Below, one piece after another: positions 1-9,068 of a DNA stretch of 64,000 bases. Position 1 is the stretch's first letter. The number at the start of each line of letters is the position of its first letter. The notes under the pieces are model-generated. The model was not told where the DNA came from. It made no database searches and worked only from the letters and a program-made list of their open reading frames with translations. Where the stretch lies: the NCBI RefSeq assembly GCF_019879105.1, contig NZ_CP082249.1, positions 2,604,001-2,668,000 of the forward strand, in the 5' to 3' direction. A program made the position numbers and the translations under genes. This DNA is from Natrinema sp. SYSU A 869. Its GTDB lineage: Archaea; Halobacteriota; Halobacteria; Halobacteriales; Natrialbaceae.

Positions 1-944
1 AGCGCGAACAGTGCGCCCGGCACGAGCGCCGCGATGGTCTCCTGAAACTCGCCGACCATCGCACGGAGGATGTGACCCCCGTCAAGTTGGCCTACCGGAA
101 TCAGGTTGAGAAAGGTGACGAACATGCCGACCCAGGCCCCGATAACGACCGGGTTCACCCCGGTGGCTGGATCGTTCCGGTACAGCGGCTGATCGAACCC
201 CGCTGCGAGCAACTCGAGCAACAGCGGGTATCCCAACTCGATCCGGATGGCATCGGGATCCTGAACCACTGCCTCGGGGACGGTCACGGGCGGCAGGTGG
301 AGCCCGATGACCGTCACGACGACTGTCGCGACGAGGCCGGCTAGCGGCCCGGAGACGCCGATGTCGAACAGCGCCTTTCGGTCGGGCATCCGGCCTTTCA
401 TCTTGATAACAGCACCCATGGTCCCGATGAGCGTCGGGACCGGAATGAAATAGGGTAACGAGGCGTCGACCTGATGATACCGACTCATGACGTAGTGACC
501 CATCTCGTGGACGCCGAGGACGCCCAGAATTGCTGCCGTGAACGGCCAGGCCTGCCAGATCGTGGCCGGATCCGCGAACGGATCGATCTGATACCAGAAC
601 GCGCCGGCGAACAGCGTCGAACACACCGTTGCGAGCAAGAGTACGAGATTCGTCCACGGAATCCTATTGATCCCGATGCTGGTCGGTTCAGCGACGAGCA
701 CGTACTCGCCGTGGCGCGTCTCGAGTTCGACGTCGTATCCGTGCTCGTGGAACGTCGACCAGAGCTCTCGCATCACCCGCTCCGGGCGGGCCAACGGGTC
801 GCCGTAGTACACCAGCTGGCCGTCTTTTCGCTCTACCTCATAGACCGCAAACACCGATTCGATGCGATCGATCGGCGGCCCGTCTTCGAGCAAGGGCCCG
901 TCGCGTCCCGCCGTGCCGAATCCGGACCGATCGATATCCTCCAT
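1..944 (-). CDS. Site-2 protease family membrane metalloprotease (M50), 3' end beyond window
   Basis: Intramembrane zinc protease that would cleave membrane-anchored substrates. The start ATG is at 944 and the frame stays open to base 1, so the C-terminus is missing. Visible: a soluble N-terminal domain of about 95 residues, a first membrane span near residues 98-115, the zinc-binding motif HEMGH at about residues 146-150 inside a second span, and the third-ligand motif GQLDGGH at about residues 287-293 near the window edge. This order fits the EGY1-like group of site-2 proteases without a PDZ domain. It stands alone; its upstream side holds a decayed palindromic element. The family is certain and the substrate unknown. 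It differs from the PDZ-containing site-2 protease at 6650. Confidence 0.9.
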   Translation of the reverse strand, partial: MEDIDRSGFGTAGRDGPLLEDGPPIDRIESVFAVYEVERKDGQLVYYGDPLARPERVMRELWSTFHEHGYDVELETRHGEYVLVAEPTSIGINRIPWTNLVLLLATVCSTLFAGAFWYQIDPFADPATIWQAWPFTAAILGVLGVHEMGHYVMSRYHQVDASLPYFIPVPTLIGTMGAVIKMKGRMPDRKALFDIGVSGPLAGLVATVVVTVIGLHLPPVTVPEAVVQDPDAIRIELGYPLLLELLAAGFDQPLYRNDPATGVNPVVIGAWVGMFVTFLNLIPVGQLDGGHILRAMVGEFQETIAALVPGALFA

Positions 945-1065
945 CACCGGAGGTTCACCGTCACCGGGTATAAATCGACTGCCGTCGGCAGGGCCGGCCG
1001 TTTCTCGAGAACGAGCGACTGCGACGCAGCGGTACGAACTCACGGCCAGGAAGCGACGAACTATC

Positions 1066-1158
1066 GGACCACTTGAAACGATTCCTACACCGAATGATTC
1101 ACACACCGATCGCCGTGCTCCCGCGATCGGATGTGCAGTGACGTTCAATTGGTACGAT
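1066..1158. repeat. Decayed copy of a long palindromic element; otherwise non-coding 945-1306
   Basis: The stretch 945-1306 has no convincing gene. Inside it, ACCACTTGAAACGATT (1068-1083), CACACCGATCGC (1102-1113) and GCGATCGG (1123-1130), then TTCAATTGGTACGAT (1144-1158), match in order the arms of the near-perfect palindrome at 17903-18026, with an apparent 16-nt insertion in the left arm. I read it as an old copy of the same family. The rest of the stretch (1160-1306) shows nothing recognisable. Confidence 0.5.
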
Positions 1159-1306
1159 CTCTGTCAGTGAAGAACTGAAACCGGAACAGCGTCAGTGTGG
1201 ATACGTCCCATGGGCGGTCGTGCCGGATAGCGTCAGTGACGCACCGGCACGAGGAGGGAGCGGGGACTGTCGTCCGAGTGAATCAACGCGTGACCGCGAA
1301 CGGCGA

Positions 1307-1552
1307 TCAGGCGGGTGCGACACGCCACGTAGTCGCGCTTGTGTACGACCACTTCTCGATCTCGAGGTCGCTGACCGAATCCGAGAGTTTGACCATCATC
1401 GCGCCGATCTCTTTGGGAGACATCCCGACATCGTCCGCGATGAACTTGCCTTTGAAGTACATCTCACCGTCTTCGGCACGTTCGCGCAGATAGCATTTTA
1501 GGCGGCGTTCCTTGCTTTCGGTGGAGGATTGGGCTGTCGTGCTCATCGACAT
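1307..1552 (-). CDS. Small DUF7123-type conserved haloarchaeal protein
   Basis: An 81-residue protein whose core (KCYLRERAEDGEMYFKGKF, then a predicted helix with MSPKEIGAMM) looks like one compact winged-helix-like domain. It resembles the haloarchaeal DUF7123 family, whose function is not known to me. A start at 1552 is preferred over the TTG at 1555 and the ATG at 1546, because a TATA box at 1576-1582 lies about 26 nt upstream, which would make the transcript leaderless. It is a single-gene unit with AT-rich DNA upstream. Transcription regulation is a guess from the fold only. Confidence 0.75.
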   Translation of the reverse strand: MSMSTTAQSSTESKERRLKCYLRERAEDGEMYFKGKFIADDVGMSPKEIGAMMVKLSDSVSDLEIEKWSYTSATTWRVAPA

Positions 1553-1574
1553 CAACCCCTTGGAGGGGCTATCT

Positions 1575-1583
1575 GTTATAAAG
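1575..1583 (-). promoter_or_regulatory. TATA box of the DUF7123-type gene
   Basis: CTTTATAAC on the minus strand, centred about 26 nt before the ATG at 1552. It predicts a leaderless transcript. The AT-rich spacer behind it (1584-1800) has further TATA-like tracts, such as TATAAA at about 1661, but no gene. Confidence 0.6.
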
Positions 1584-1800
1584 AGAGGATGATTAGCGGC
1601 GTTTCGATTGTCTTCAGCTATTTGGGGGTAATAGATCTTTTATACTCTATTAAAAATAATTTATAAATCTCTGAGAGGGGCGTAGACGTTTTAAAATACC
1701 ATCTAATTCATTATTGTCGGTGAAATAGTTAGGGTATATACACTATTGCCATTCTCGACTGTTTCGATATTTTCGACAATAGTGGAATTGAATGTAACAG

Positions 1801-2634
1801 TCAGTATCGTTCGTGGACCCAGAACTCATCATCGACTGTCACTTCCTTTTTGAATAACGGGACCTCATCTTTCAGCCGGTTGATCCCGTCTTCGACGGTT
1901 CGAAACGCCTCCTCGCGGTGGCCCGCGAGCACGACGACGAAGACGATGTCCTCGCCGTCTTCGACGATCCCCGTCCGGTGGTAGAGTTCGACCTCGAATA
2001 CGCCGTCTCGAGCCTCGAGGTCGGTTTTCAGGGCCGCCATTCGCTCGTCGGCGACGCCCTCGTACTTCTCGAATTCGAGGTGCTGGGTGGGCGCGTCGTC
2101 CGCGCTGTCCTTCGCGCGCACCCGGCCGGTGAAGGTCGCGATCGCGCCGGCCCGGTCGGCGCGCGGCGATTGTTTGACGCGAGCCACCAGTGATTCGAGG
2201 CTCTGGTGGGGCTCGGCCGCCTCGAGGGCCGTCACGAGGTCGTCGAACTCGAGGTCGCCGGGGCCGTCGACGGCAGCGATGACCGTCTCCCCTGCCTCGT
2301 CCTCGGCGGCCGATCCGACGGCGATTGAGGGGTACTGGAGCGACGGTACGCCGACAACGACCGCGTACTCGCAGTCGGTCGCCAGACTATCGAGCGCGTT
2401 TCCGACGGTCATCCCCGTTCCGGACGCGGTCCAGTCGCCGTCGACGCCGAGGTCGTAGGTGACGTCGCCCCCGAGCGTCATCGATTCGCGCGCGTGCGTC
2501 CCGTCTGCGATCGTCGCATCGTATCTGACGACGCCGACGCGTCCCCGTTCGGCGAGCTGATCGACGACTCGGTCGACGACCGACTCGAGCGCGCCGTCGT
2601 CGGCTCCGGCTTCGCGAACACCGAGTACGTGCAT
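1801..2634 (-). CDS. moaE: Molybdopterin synthase catalytic subunit MoaE with N-terminal MobB-like extension
   Basis: MoaE transfers sulfur to precursor Z to make molybdopterin for molybdenum/tungsten cofactors. The protein has 277 residues. The C-terminal half is a full MoaE domain: GAIATFTGRVR, the LEFEKYEGVA segment, YHRTG, the HREEAF segment and the terminal LFKKEVTVDDEFW carrying the catalytic lysine region. The N-terminal 120 residues (from MHVLGVREAG) resemble the extension of haloarchaeal MoaE that is related to MobB, but its P-loop is not evident. I start at 2634. The frame remains open to 2865, but that extension is translated from the tandem repeat at 2741-2875 and is not credible. 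moaB lies elsewhere in the window (50512). Confidence 0.9.
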   Translation of the reverse strand: MHVLGVREAGADDGALESVVDRVVDQLAERGRVGVVRYDATIADGTHARESMTLGGDVTYDLGVDGDWTASGTGMTVGNALDSLATDCEYAVVVGVPSLQYPSIAVGSAAEDEAGETVIAAVDGPGDLEFDDLVTALEAAEPHQSLESLVARVKQSPRADRAGAIATFTGRVRAKDSADDAPTQHLEFEKYEGVADERMAALKTDLEARDGVFEVELYHRTGIVEDGEDIVFVVVLAGHREEAFRTVEDGINRLKDEVPLFKKEVTVDDEFWVHERY

Positions 2635-2740
2635 GTGCGAGCTATGGTCGGGTCGGACTTTGTAGCTGTCGCCAGGAAAGCCCCGCGACCGAGCGGTCGC
2701 GATGCTCCCGCTCGGCCGCGCCCCTTTCAGTCCCACCCGG

Positions 2741-2875
2741 CACCGCACGCCTCCAGTCCTACCCGACACCGCACATCTCCCGCCCCATCTGGCACCGCAC
2801 ATTTCCCACCCCATCTGGCACCGCATGTTTCCAGTCTCATCGGCACCGCGCGCCTCCAATCTCAACTGGCATTGC
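2741..2875. repeat. Six imperfect 26-nt tandem repeats upstream of moaE
   Basis: The word CACCGCA or a one- to two-base variant recurs at 2741, 2767, 2793, 2819, 2844 and 2870, giving spacings of 26, 26, 26, 25 and 26. The rest of each unit is a variant of CCAGTCCCATCTGG. It lies in the divergent gap (2635-2984) between moaE and the CapA-like gene, which otherwise contains no gene. Units differ by several bases, so the array is old. Confidence 0.85.
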
Positions 2876-2984
2876 GTGCATCCGTCCTGTTAAGCGGTTC
2901 CGCCGGCGGCCGGCCATCGCTGTCGGAGCAGCGGCTCGGAAACCATGAACCGGAGTTTTGCAGTTGCACCACGAACGCTCGCAT

Positions 2985-4025
2985 ATGTCCCTCCGAATCG
3001 GCTTCACGGGCGATGTGATGCTCGGGCGGCTCGTCGACGACCGCCAGCGCAGCCGGTCGGTCGACGCCGTCTGGGGGAACGTGCTCGAGCGACTGCAGGC
3101 ACTCGACGGGCTGGTGATCAACCTCGAGTGCGTGCTCTCGACCCGCGGGCGAGAGTGGCAGCGCACCCGCCGGCCGTTTCACTTCCGAGCGGATCCCGAC
3201 TGGGCGATACCCGCCCTCGAGGAAGCCGGCGTCGACGTCTGTGCGCTGGCGAACAACCACGTACTCGACTACGAGGAAGTGGCGCTGCGGGACACGATCG
3301 ATGCGCTCGACGGCGCCGGAATCGCTCACGCGGGTGCGGGAGCGACGATCGGCGAAGCGCTCGAGCCGGCAGTGCGGACGATCGGTGACTTGGACGCGGA
3401 CGCCGATGGGTCGAACGCGGGCGACGACGGCGAACTCGACGTGGCAGTCGTCTCGCTGACGGACAACACGCCGGAGTATGCGGCTGATAATGACTCTCCG
3501 GGCACGGCACGAATCGAGATCGATACCGACGACTTGGAAACGAGACGGCGCGTTCGGGAGGCGCTCGAGCACGCACGCGAGACGAACCCGGATCTGCTGG
3601 TCGCCTCGCTGCACTGGGGACCGAACATGGTCACCGAGCCGCCAGAGTCGTTCCAGGAATTTGGCCGCTGGCTGGTCGAGGACGGCGTCGACGTGATTCA
3701 CGGACACAGCGCCCACGTCTTCCAGGGGATCGAGGTTCACAAAGGGAGTCCGATTATCTACGATGCGGGTGACTTCGTCGACGACTACCGGGTCGACAAG
3801 CAGTTGCACAACGATCGGAGCTTCCTGTTCGTCCTTGCAGTGACGCCCGACGGCCGGCCGACCGAACTCCGATTGCAGCCGACCGAGATCGACGGCTGTG
3901 CGGTCCACGGGGCGGACCCGGAGGCCGCCGCGTGGTCCCGCAAGCGAATGCGCGATCTCTCCGAGCCGTTCGGCACCGAGTTCGACCGTGACGGTGACGC
4001 GCTCGTCTTCTCGCTTGAGGAGTGA
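2985..4025 (+). CDS. CapA-family metallophosphatase-like protein
   Basis: A 346-residue protein of the CapA/PgsA family, related to calcineurin-like phosphatases and linked in bacteria to poly-gamma-glutamate capsule assembly. Motifs in order: GFTGDVMLGR near the start, NLEC, ANNHVLDY, SLHWGPN around residue 210, and GHSAHVFQGIE with IIYDAGDFVDDY near residues 240-265. These are the expected metal-binding positions. No signal peptide is seen, so it is probably cytoplasmic. The start at 2985 (MSLRIGFTGD) is chosen because the motif normally lies at the N-terminus; an ATG at 2958 is possible. The substrate is unknown; polyglutamate synthesis is not implied by neighbours. Confidence 0.85.
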   Translation: MSLRIGFTGDVMLGRLVDDRQRSRSVDAVWGNVLERLQALDGLVINLECVLSTRGREWQRTRRPFHFRADPDWAIPALEEAGVDVCALANNHVLDYEEVALRDTIDALDGAGIAHAGAGATIGEALEPAVRTIGDLDADADGSNAGDDGELDVAVVSLTDNTPEYAADNDSPGTARIEIDTDDLETRRRVREALEHARETNPDLLVASLHWGPNMVTEPPESFQEFGRWLVEDGVDVIHGHSAHVFQGIEVHKGSPIIYDAGDFVDDYRVDKQLHNDRSFLFVLAVTPDGRPTELRLQPTEIDGCAVHGADPEAAAWSRKRMRDLSEPFGTEFDRDGDALVFSLEE

Positions 4026-4131
4026 GAGAAGATGCTGTTTCGCGGAGGCAGGATCGAGCTCTCGACAGTGGCTCGAGAGGTGTGTCACCATGCCGTCCGG
4101 GCAGTTGACAACCCTTAAGATAGCAACTCCG

Positions 4132-4145
4132 CTACACCGGTGTAG
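4132..4145. promoter_or_regulatory. Perfect 14-bp palindrome between TATA box and pyrH start
   Basis: CTACACCGGTGTAG is fully self-complementary and ends 1 nt before the pyrH ATG at 4147. A TATA-like CTTAAGA lies at 4114-4120, so the palindrome covers the expected transcription start. That is a classical repressor position; which protein binds is unknown. Confidence 0.55.
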
Positions 4146-4146
4146 T

Positions 4147-4872
4147 ATGAAAGTGGTCGTCTCTATCGGCGGAAGCGTCCTCGTGCCCGAGCCCGGCGCG
4201 GATCGGGTGGCCGAGCACGCGGCCGTCATTGAAGACCTCATCGCGGAGGGGTGTCGGATCGGTGCCGTCGTCGGGGGCGGCGGCGTCGCTCGCGAGTATA
4301 TCGGGGCCGCTCGAGATCTCGGGGCGAACGAAATTGAACTCGATCAGTTGGGCATCGACGTCACGCGACTCAACGCCCGCCTGCTCATCGCCGCGCTGAG
4401 CGAGGAGTCCGTGACCGCGCCGGCGCTGGATTACGAGGAGGCCAGCGAGGCGCTCCGCCGGGACGATATCTGCATCATGGGTGGGGTCGCGCCGGCGCAG
4501 ACGACCGACGCAGTCGGGGCTGCCCTCGCGGAGTACATCGACGCCGACTTGCTTGTCTACGCAACGAGCGTCCCCGGCGTCTACAGCGCTGATCCGAACA
4601 AGGACGACGATGCGACCAAGTATGACCACCTCTCTGCCGCGGACCTGGTCGACGCCATCGCCGGCCTCGAAATGAACGCGGGGGCCTCGGCACCCGTCGA
4701 CCTGCTGGCGGCCAAGATCATCGAGCGCTCGGGGATGCGCACCATCGTCCTCGACGGCACCGATCCCGACCGAATCGCGCGAGCGGTCCGATTCGGCGAT
4801 CACGAAGGGACGGACATCGTTCCGGAGGGTGCCGGCGAAGAACCGACCTACTGGGCGAGCGACGAGCAATGA
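4147..4872 (+). CDS. pyrH: UMP kinase (archaeal PyrH)
   Basis: Phosphorylates UMP to UDP in pyrimidine nucleotide synthesis. The 241-residue protein is an amino acid kinase fold: N-terminal MKVVVSIGGSVL for the phosphate, VVGGGGVAREYI, RLNARLL, GGVAPAQTTDAVGA, DADLLVYATSVPGVYSADP, and a C-terminal RTIVLDG segment. Length and motifs match archaeal UMP kinases. The start is fixed by the short distance to the TATA box. Its last four bases (ATGA, 4869-4872) are shared with the lysS start, so the two genes are transcribed and probably translated together. pyrG and carA, other pyrimidine genes, are elsewhere in the window. Confidence 0.95.
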   Translation: MKVVVSIGGSVLVPEPGADRVAEHAAVIEDLIAEGCRIGAVVGGGGVAREYIGAARDLGANEIELDQLGIDVTRLNARLLIAALSEESVTAPALDYEEASEALRRDDICIMGGVAPAQTTDAVGAALAEYIDADLLVYATSVPGVYSADPNKDDDATKYDHLSAADLVDAIAGLEMNAGASAPVDLLAAKIIERSGMRTIVLDGTDPDRIARAVRFGDHEGTDIVPEGAGEEPTYWASDEQ

Positions 4873-6584
4873 GCGCCGACGGCGACGCAAACGAAGAGAC
4901 GAAAGACGTCTCGGAGTCGGATGCGATCAGCCCTTACACCCTCCAGCGCGAGGAAGCGAGCGAAACGCGACACGCGTTCTGGGCGGATACGGTCGCAGAT
5001 CGCGTCACAGAGCGAAATCCCGAGGAGCCAATCGTCGTCAAGGGCGGCATCTCGCCGTCGGGCGTCCCCCATCTGGGCAACGTCAACGAGATCATGCGCG
5101 GCTACTTCGTCGCCGAAGTCCTTCGCGACCGCGGATACGAGGTCCGGCAGGTCTTCACCGCCGACGATCGCGATCCCCTTCGAAAACTGCCGCGGACTCT
5201 CTGTGATCTCGAGGGGAACCTCGTCGATCTCGGCGAGGTCGATGCCGGCGCGCTCGGTCGCAACCTCGGCGCGCCCTATACCGACATTCCGGACCCCTTC
5301 GGCTGCTGTGACTCCTATGGCGACCACTTCTCGACCATCATCCAGGACAGCGCCGACGCGGTCGACGTCCCGATCGACATGGTCTCGAACACCGAACTGT
5401 ACGAGTCCGGTGAGTTCGAGGATGTGACCCGCTTCGTCCTCAAGCACCGAGAGCGCGCACGCGAGGTCCTCTCGCAGTATCAGGACAAGGTCGACAAGAA
5501 CGGCGATTACGTGCCGTTCAACCCAATCTGCGAGGAGTGTGGCAAGATCACCGAGACGGTGACGAGCGTCGACTTAGACGCTGGCGATGCGGCGACCGTC
5601 GACTACGAGTGCACCGACATGGATGCCGGCGATCAGACGATCGACGGCTGCGGTCACGAGGGCACCGCGACGCTGCGCGAGGGGAAACTCCCCTGGCGCT
5701 TCGAGTGGCCCGCTCAGTGGCAGCTGCTGGGCGTCGACTTCGAACCCTTCGGGAAGGACCACGCCGAGGGTTCCTGGCCCAGCGGCCAGGACGTCGCCCG
5801 CAACGTCCTCGAGATTGAGCCACCGGTCCCGATGGTCTACGAGTGGTTCACCCTCGAGGGTGAGCCGTTCTCCTCCTCCGAAGGAAACGTGATTCTGGTC
5901 TCGGATGTCCTCGAACTGCTCGAGCCCGAGGTCCTGCGGTACTTCTTCGCGAAGGACCCTGTGAAGGCCCGGGACTTCAGCATCGAACGGCTCGATCAAC
6001 TGGTCGACGAGTTCGACCGGCTCGAGGCGACCTACTTCGGCGAGATCGAGGCAAGCGAGGACGAGCAGGCGTTCGCAGATCGGGTCTATCCGTTCATCGT
6101 CGATGAACCGCGAGCGGATCGGATCCGGCTTCCCTACACGTTCGCCGCGGTGCTCGGGATGACCGACGATCCCGACCTGCGCGAAGAGATCGCGCGCCGC
6201 GAGGGACATATTCCCGACGATGCGCCCAAGTGGGCCGTCGAGGGTGCCTTAGAGCGGGTCGAACAGGCCCGCAACTGGGCGCGCCGGACAGGCAACGAGT
6301 TCGATTACGAACTCAAACGCAGTGAGATTCCGGATCACGACTTCGATGCCGACACCGAGGCCGCGCTCGCGGAACTGGCCGACTTCATCGAGGACGGTCA
6401 CGACCCCGAGGCGATTCAGGGCGAGATCTACGAGACCGCGAAGCGAAATGACGTCGATGTCGGCGACTTCTTCGCGGCGGGCTACCGGCTGTTCTTCGAC
6501 GAGGAGCAGGGGCCGAAGCTCGGTCCGTTCCTCGCGAAGGTCGACCGGGAGTTCGTTGTCGGACGACTGCGCCGGGAGCGCTGA
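4869..6584 (+). CDS. lysS: Lysyl-tRNA synthetase, class I
   Basis: Charges tRNA-Lys. This is the class I type of LysRS found in most archaea, not the class II enzyme of most bacteria and eukaryotes. Residues 61-71 (ISPSGVPHLGN) are the HIGH-equivalent and EPFSSSEGN near residues 331-339 is the KMSKS-equivalent. A cysteine-rich insert with CEECGK and a later cysteine pair lies around residues 219-265. The C-terminal part is the helical anticodon-binding region. At 571 residues it is a little longer than average because of an acidic N-terminal tail. Translationally coupled to pyrH by a 4-nt overlap. Confidence 0.96.
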   Translation: MSADGDANEETKDVSESDAISPYTLQREEASETRHAFWADTVADRVTERNPEEPIVVKGGISPSGVPHLGNVNEIMRGYFVAEVLRDRGYEVRQVFTADDRDPLRKLPRTLCDLEGNLVDLGEVDAGALGRNLGAPYTDIPDPFGCCDSYGDHFSTIIQDSADAVDVPIDMVSNTELYESGEFEDVTRFVLKHRERAREVLSQYQDKVDKNGDYVPFNPICEECGKITETVTSVDLDAGDAATVDYECTDMDAGDQTIDGCGHEGTATLREGKLPWRFEWPAQWQLLGVDFEPFGKDHAEGSWPSGQDVARNVLEIEPPVPMVYEWFTLEGEPFSSSEGNVILVSDVLELLEPEVLRYFFAKDPVKARDFSIERLDQLVDEFDRLEATYFGEIEASEDEQAFADRVYPFIVDEPRADRIRLPYTFAAVLGMTDDPDLREEIARREGHIPDDAPKWAVEGALERVEQARNWARRTGNEFDYELKRSEIPDHDFDADTEAALAELADFIEDGHDPEAIQGEIYETAKRNDVDVGDFFAAGYRLFFDEEQGPKLGPFLAKVDREFVVGRLRRER

Positions 6585-6649
6585 GCGGAATCGAACGGCC
6601 GGCCGAATAGACAAAAGTCATTTGAGAACGCCGCCCGGAGATAGTATCG

Positions 6650-8487
6650 ATGGATCACGGCTCCTTCGCTGTCGTCTCGCCACCCGCAATCTACGGATCG
6701 GAACTCCTCACGTGGGTTCTGATTGGCCTTCTTCTCTACTGGATCGCGGTCGTCGGTCTCCGAAACGGGGGGTATCTCCCCGACTATATCGGCACGCAAG
6801 GACCGATTCTCACGTTCCACACGAAACGCGGGCGGGTGCTTCTCGATCGACTCGCACGACCGAAGCGCTTCTGGCGGGCGTGGTCGAACTTCGGCGTCGG
6901 GATCGCACTCGTCGTGATGGTCAGCATGTTTGCTGTCCTGATTCGCGTAGCGATGGTCGCGCTTACCTCACCGCAACCGGCGAGTTCACCCGCCAGACAG
7001 CCCCACAACGTCCTCGTCATTCCTGGTGTCAATGACTTTCTGCCGCTGTCGGCGACGCCCGGCATCATCTTCGGGTTGCTCGTCGGACTCGTCGTCCACG
7101 AGGGGGGCCACGGGCTGCTCTGTCGCGTCGAGGACATCGATATCGACTCGATGGGTGTCGCGATGCTCGCGTTCCTTCCCATCGGCGCGTTCGTCGAACC
7201 CGACCAGGAGAGCAGCAAGTCAGCCTCGCGGGGCGGCCAAACGCGGATGTTCGCCGCCGGCGTTACGAACAACTTCGCGATCACTCTGTTAGCCTTCGCC
7301 CTCCTGTTCGGCCCGGTCGTCGGTGCAATCGGCGTCGCGCCTGGAGCAGCCGTCGGCGGCGTTGCACCCGATTCCCCCGCCGCCGACGCCGGGATCGAAC
7401 CGAATGATCGTATTACGGCGATCAACGGCACTGCAGTCGATGGCAATGACGACCTCGCGGACCGGCTCGAGGCCGTCGACGGCGAGCAGGTGGCTGTCGA
7501 ACTCAACGGCGAGCGGACGGTACCCGTCGATCGGTCGCTGCTCGTGACGACGGCGCTGGAAAACGGGCCGACAGGGCTCGACGTCGGTGACAAGATCCGC
7601 GCGGTCGACGGCCAGACCGTCGCGACCGAACGCGGCTTCTACAATGCCGTCGGCGACAGTGAGCAGGTCACGCTGGCGATCGAGCCCGCAGACGGCAACG
7701 ACCGGATCGAGCGCGATGTGGCGGTCGGCGCAGCGGTCTCGGTCGCCGCTGACGGGCCCTCGAGAGCGAAACCGGCCCGACCGACGAGACCTTCGTTATC
7801 ACCCGCTTCGACGGCGAACGGGTACAGAACTACGGGGACCTCGCTGACCTGCTCGAGAACAGCGAGCCCGACCAGCAGGTCGATGTGGTGGGCTACTTCG
7901 GCAACGAACGCGAGACATACACCGTAACCCTTGACGAGCATCCGCGATCTGATAGCGGGTTCCTCGGGATTCAGGGCAATCAGGGGATGTCTGGCGTCGC
8001 GGTGAACGATATCGGCGTTCAGCTCTATCCCGCGAGCGAGTATCTAGGACTGCTCGGCGGCGACGGCGAGACGCGGTTCGGTTCCATTACTGAGAGCTTC
8101 CTCGGAAAGATCGGGATCGCGCTCATGTTGCCGGTCATCGGTGTCAGCGGCGCGATGCCGTTCAATTTCGCCGGCTTCACCGGCGGGGTTCAGAACTTCT
8201 ACGAAGTTCAGGGGGCGCTCAGTGCGTTCGGGGACGGGACTGTCTTCCTCCTCGCGAACCTGTTGTTCTGGACCGGCTGGATCAACATCCAGCTCGGCTT
8301 TTTCAACTGCATCCCGGCGTTCCCACTCGATGGCGGGCACATTCTCCGGACGAGCACTGAAGCGATCGTCTCTCGGTTACCGGTCGACGCGACCCGCGGA
8401 ATGGTCCGCATGGTGACGACGGCGATTGGGGTGACGATGCTCGTGAGCTTCGTCCTCCTGCTGTTCGGACCGCAACTGCTGGGCTGA
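6650..8487 (+). CDS. Site-2 protease with two PDZ domains (frame break near 7759)
   Basis: Intramembrane metalloprotease of the RseP/S2P type with PDZ domains. Repaired length is 612 residues. N-terminal spans, then HEGGHGLL at residues 150-157 (zinc site), ITLLAFALLFGP span, two PDZ-like segments (around 240-300 and 305-390), and at the C-terminus the LDGGH motif near 8325 with a last span. The frame changes by -1 at GGGCCCTCGAG (7754-7764): frame one reads GPSRAKP and then nonsense, while the next frame reads LESETGPTDETFVITRFDG and continues to 8487. Adding one C to the CCC run restores one continuous protein. The break does not fit a canonical slippery heptamer in phase. I treat it as an intact gene with a probable sequence error. 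Confidence 0.85.
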
Positions 8488-8507
8488 GAATTGGCCTCGG
8501 CAGCGGC

Positions 8508-9035
8508 TTACGAGTCGTCGGGATCGATCCCGTGGCGGTCGGCGAACTCTTCGGGCGTCTCCTCGATGCGCTCGAACTCAGTCTCGAAGTAGTGTTCGTA
8601 GTGGCGCACGACCTGTTCGACGACCCACCGGCTGAACTCCTCGTCGAAACACCACTCCCCCTCCATTTCCGGGATTTCGAACCGATCGTCCGTTGAAAAG
8701 GCCGCGTAGACGTGGAAGAAGCCGAGGATGACGTCCGCGAAGTCCCGAGCCTTCTCCGAGCCGCTCTCGCGGCGCTCCTCGAGTTCCGCGCGACCGTCGT
8801 CCGTGAGCTCGAAATACTTCCGGTCGGGTTCGTCCTTCCGTTCGATGCGCTCGGCCCATCCCTTCTCCTCGAACTTGTAGAGGATCGGATAGACCGAACC
8901 GTAGGACGGCTCCCAGTGCCCGCCGCTGATCTCGCGGATTTCCTTGAGAATCTCGTAGCCGTATCGGGGCTTCTCCTCGAGGAGTTCGAGGACGAGGTAG
9001 GCGATGAGTCCTTTCGGCGGCCCACTTTTCCGCAT
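8508..9035 (-). CDS. PadR family transcriptional regulator
   Basis: A 175-residue DNA-binding protein. The N-terminal winged helix shows the PadR pattern: LIAYLVLELLEEKPRYGYEI, then GSVYPILYKFEEKGW and RKYFELTDDGRAELE. A C-terminal helical part of about 90 residues would mediate dimerisation. It is divergent from pitA, with two inverted repeats in the 177-nt gap, so autoregulation and control of pitA are plausible (inference). A TATA-like CTTTACCTCTA sits about 28 nt upstream of the ATG at 9035, giving a near-leaderless transcript. The inducer is unknown. Confidence 0.88.
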   Translation of the reverse strand: MRKSGPPKGLIAYLVLELLEEKPRYGYEILKEIREISGGHWEPSYGSVYPILYKFEEKGWAERIERKDEPDRKYFELTDDGRAELEERRESGSEKARDFADVILGFFHVYAAFSTDDRFEIPEMEGEWCFDEEFSRWVVEQVVRHYEHYFETEFERIEETPEEFADRHGIDPDDS

Positions 9036-9068
9036 ACGGCTGGTGAGTTAAACGGATAGAGGTAAAGG

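Noticed and set aside
2635-2865. N-terminal extension of moaE by 77 codons
   Set aside because: The extension is translated from the 26-nt tandem repeat and has no resemblance to MoaE proteins; the ATG at 2634 gives a normal start.
2741-2875. Regularly spaced repeats as a CRISPR array
   Set aside because: Units are contiguous 26-nt variants without unique spacers, and no cas genes are present in the window.
7751-7765. Programmed -1 frameshifting in the PDZ site-2 protease
   Set aside because: The codon phase GAC-GGG-CCC-TCG does not give an in-phase slippery heptamer, and the same kind of break recurs in many unrelated genes, which favours sequence error.
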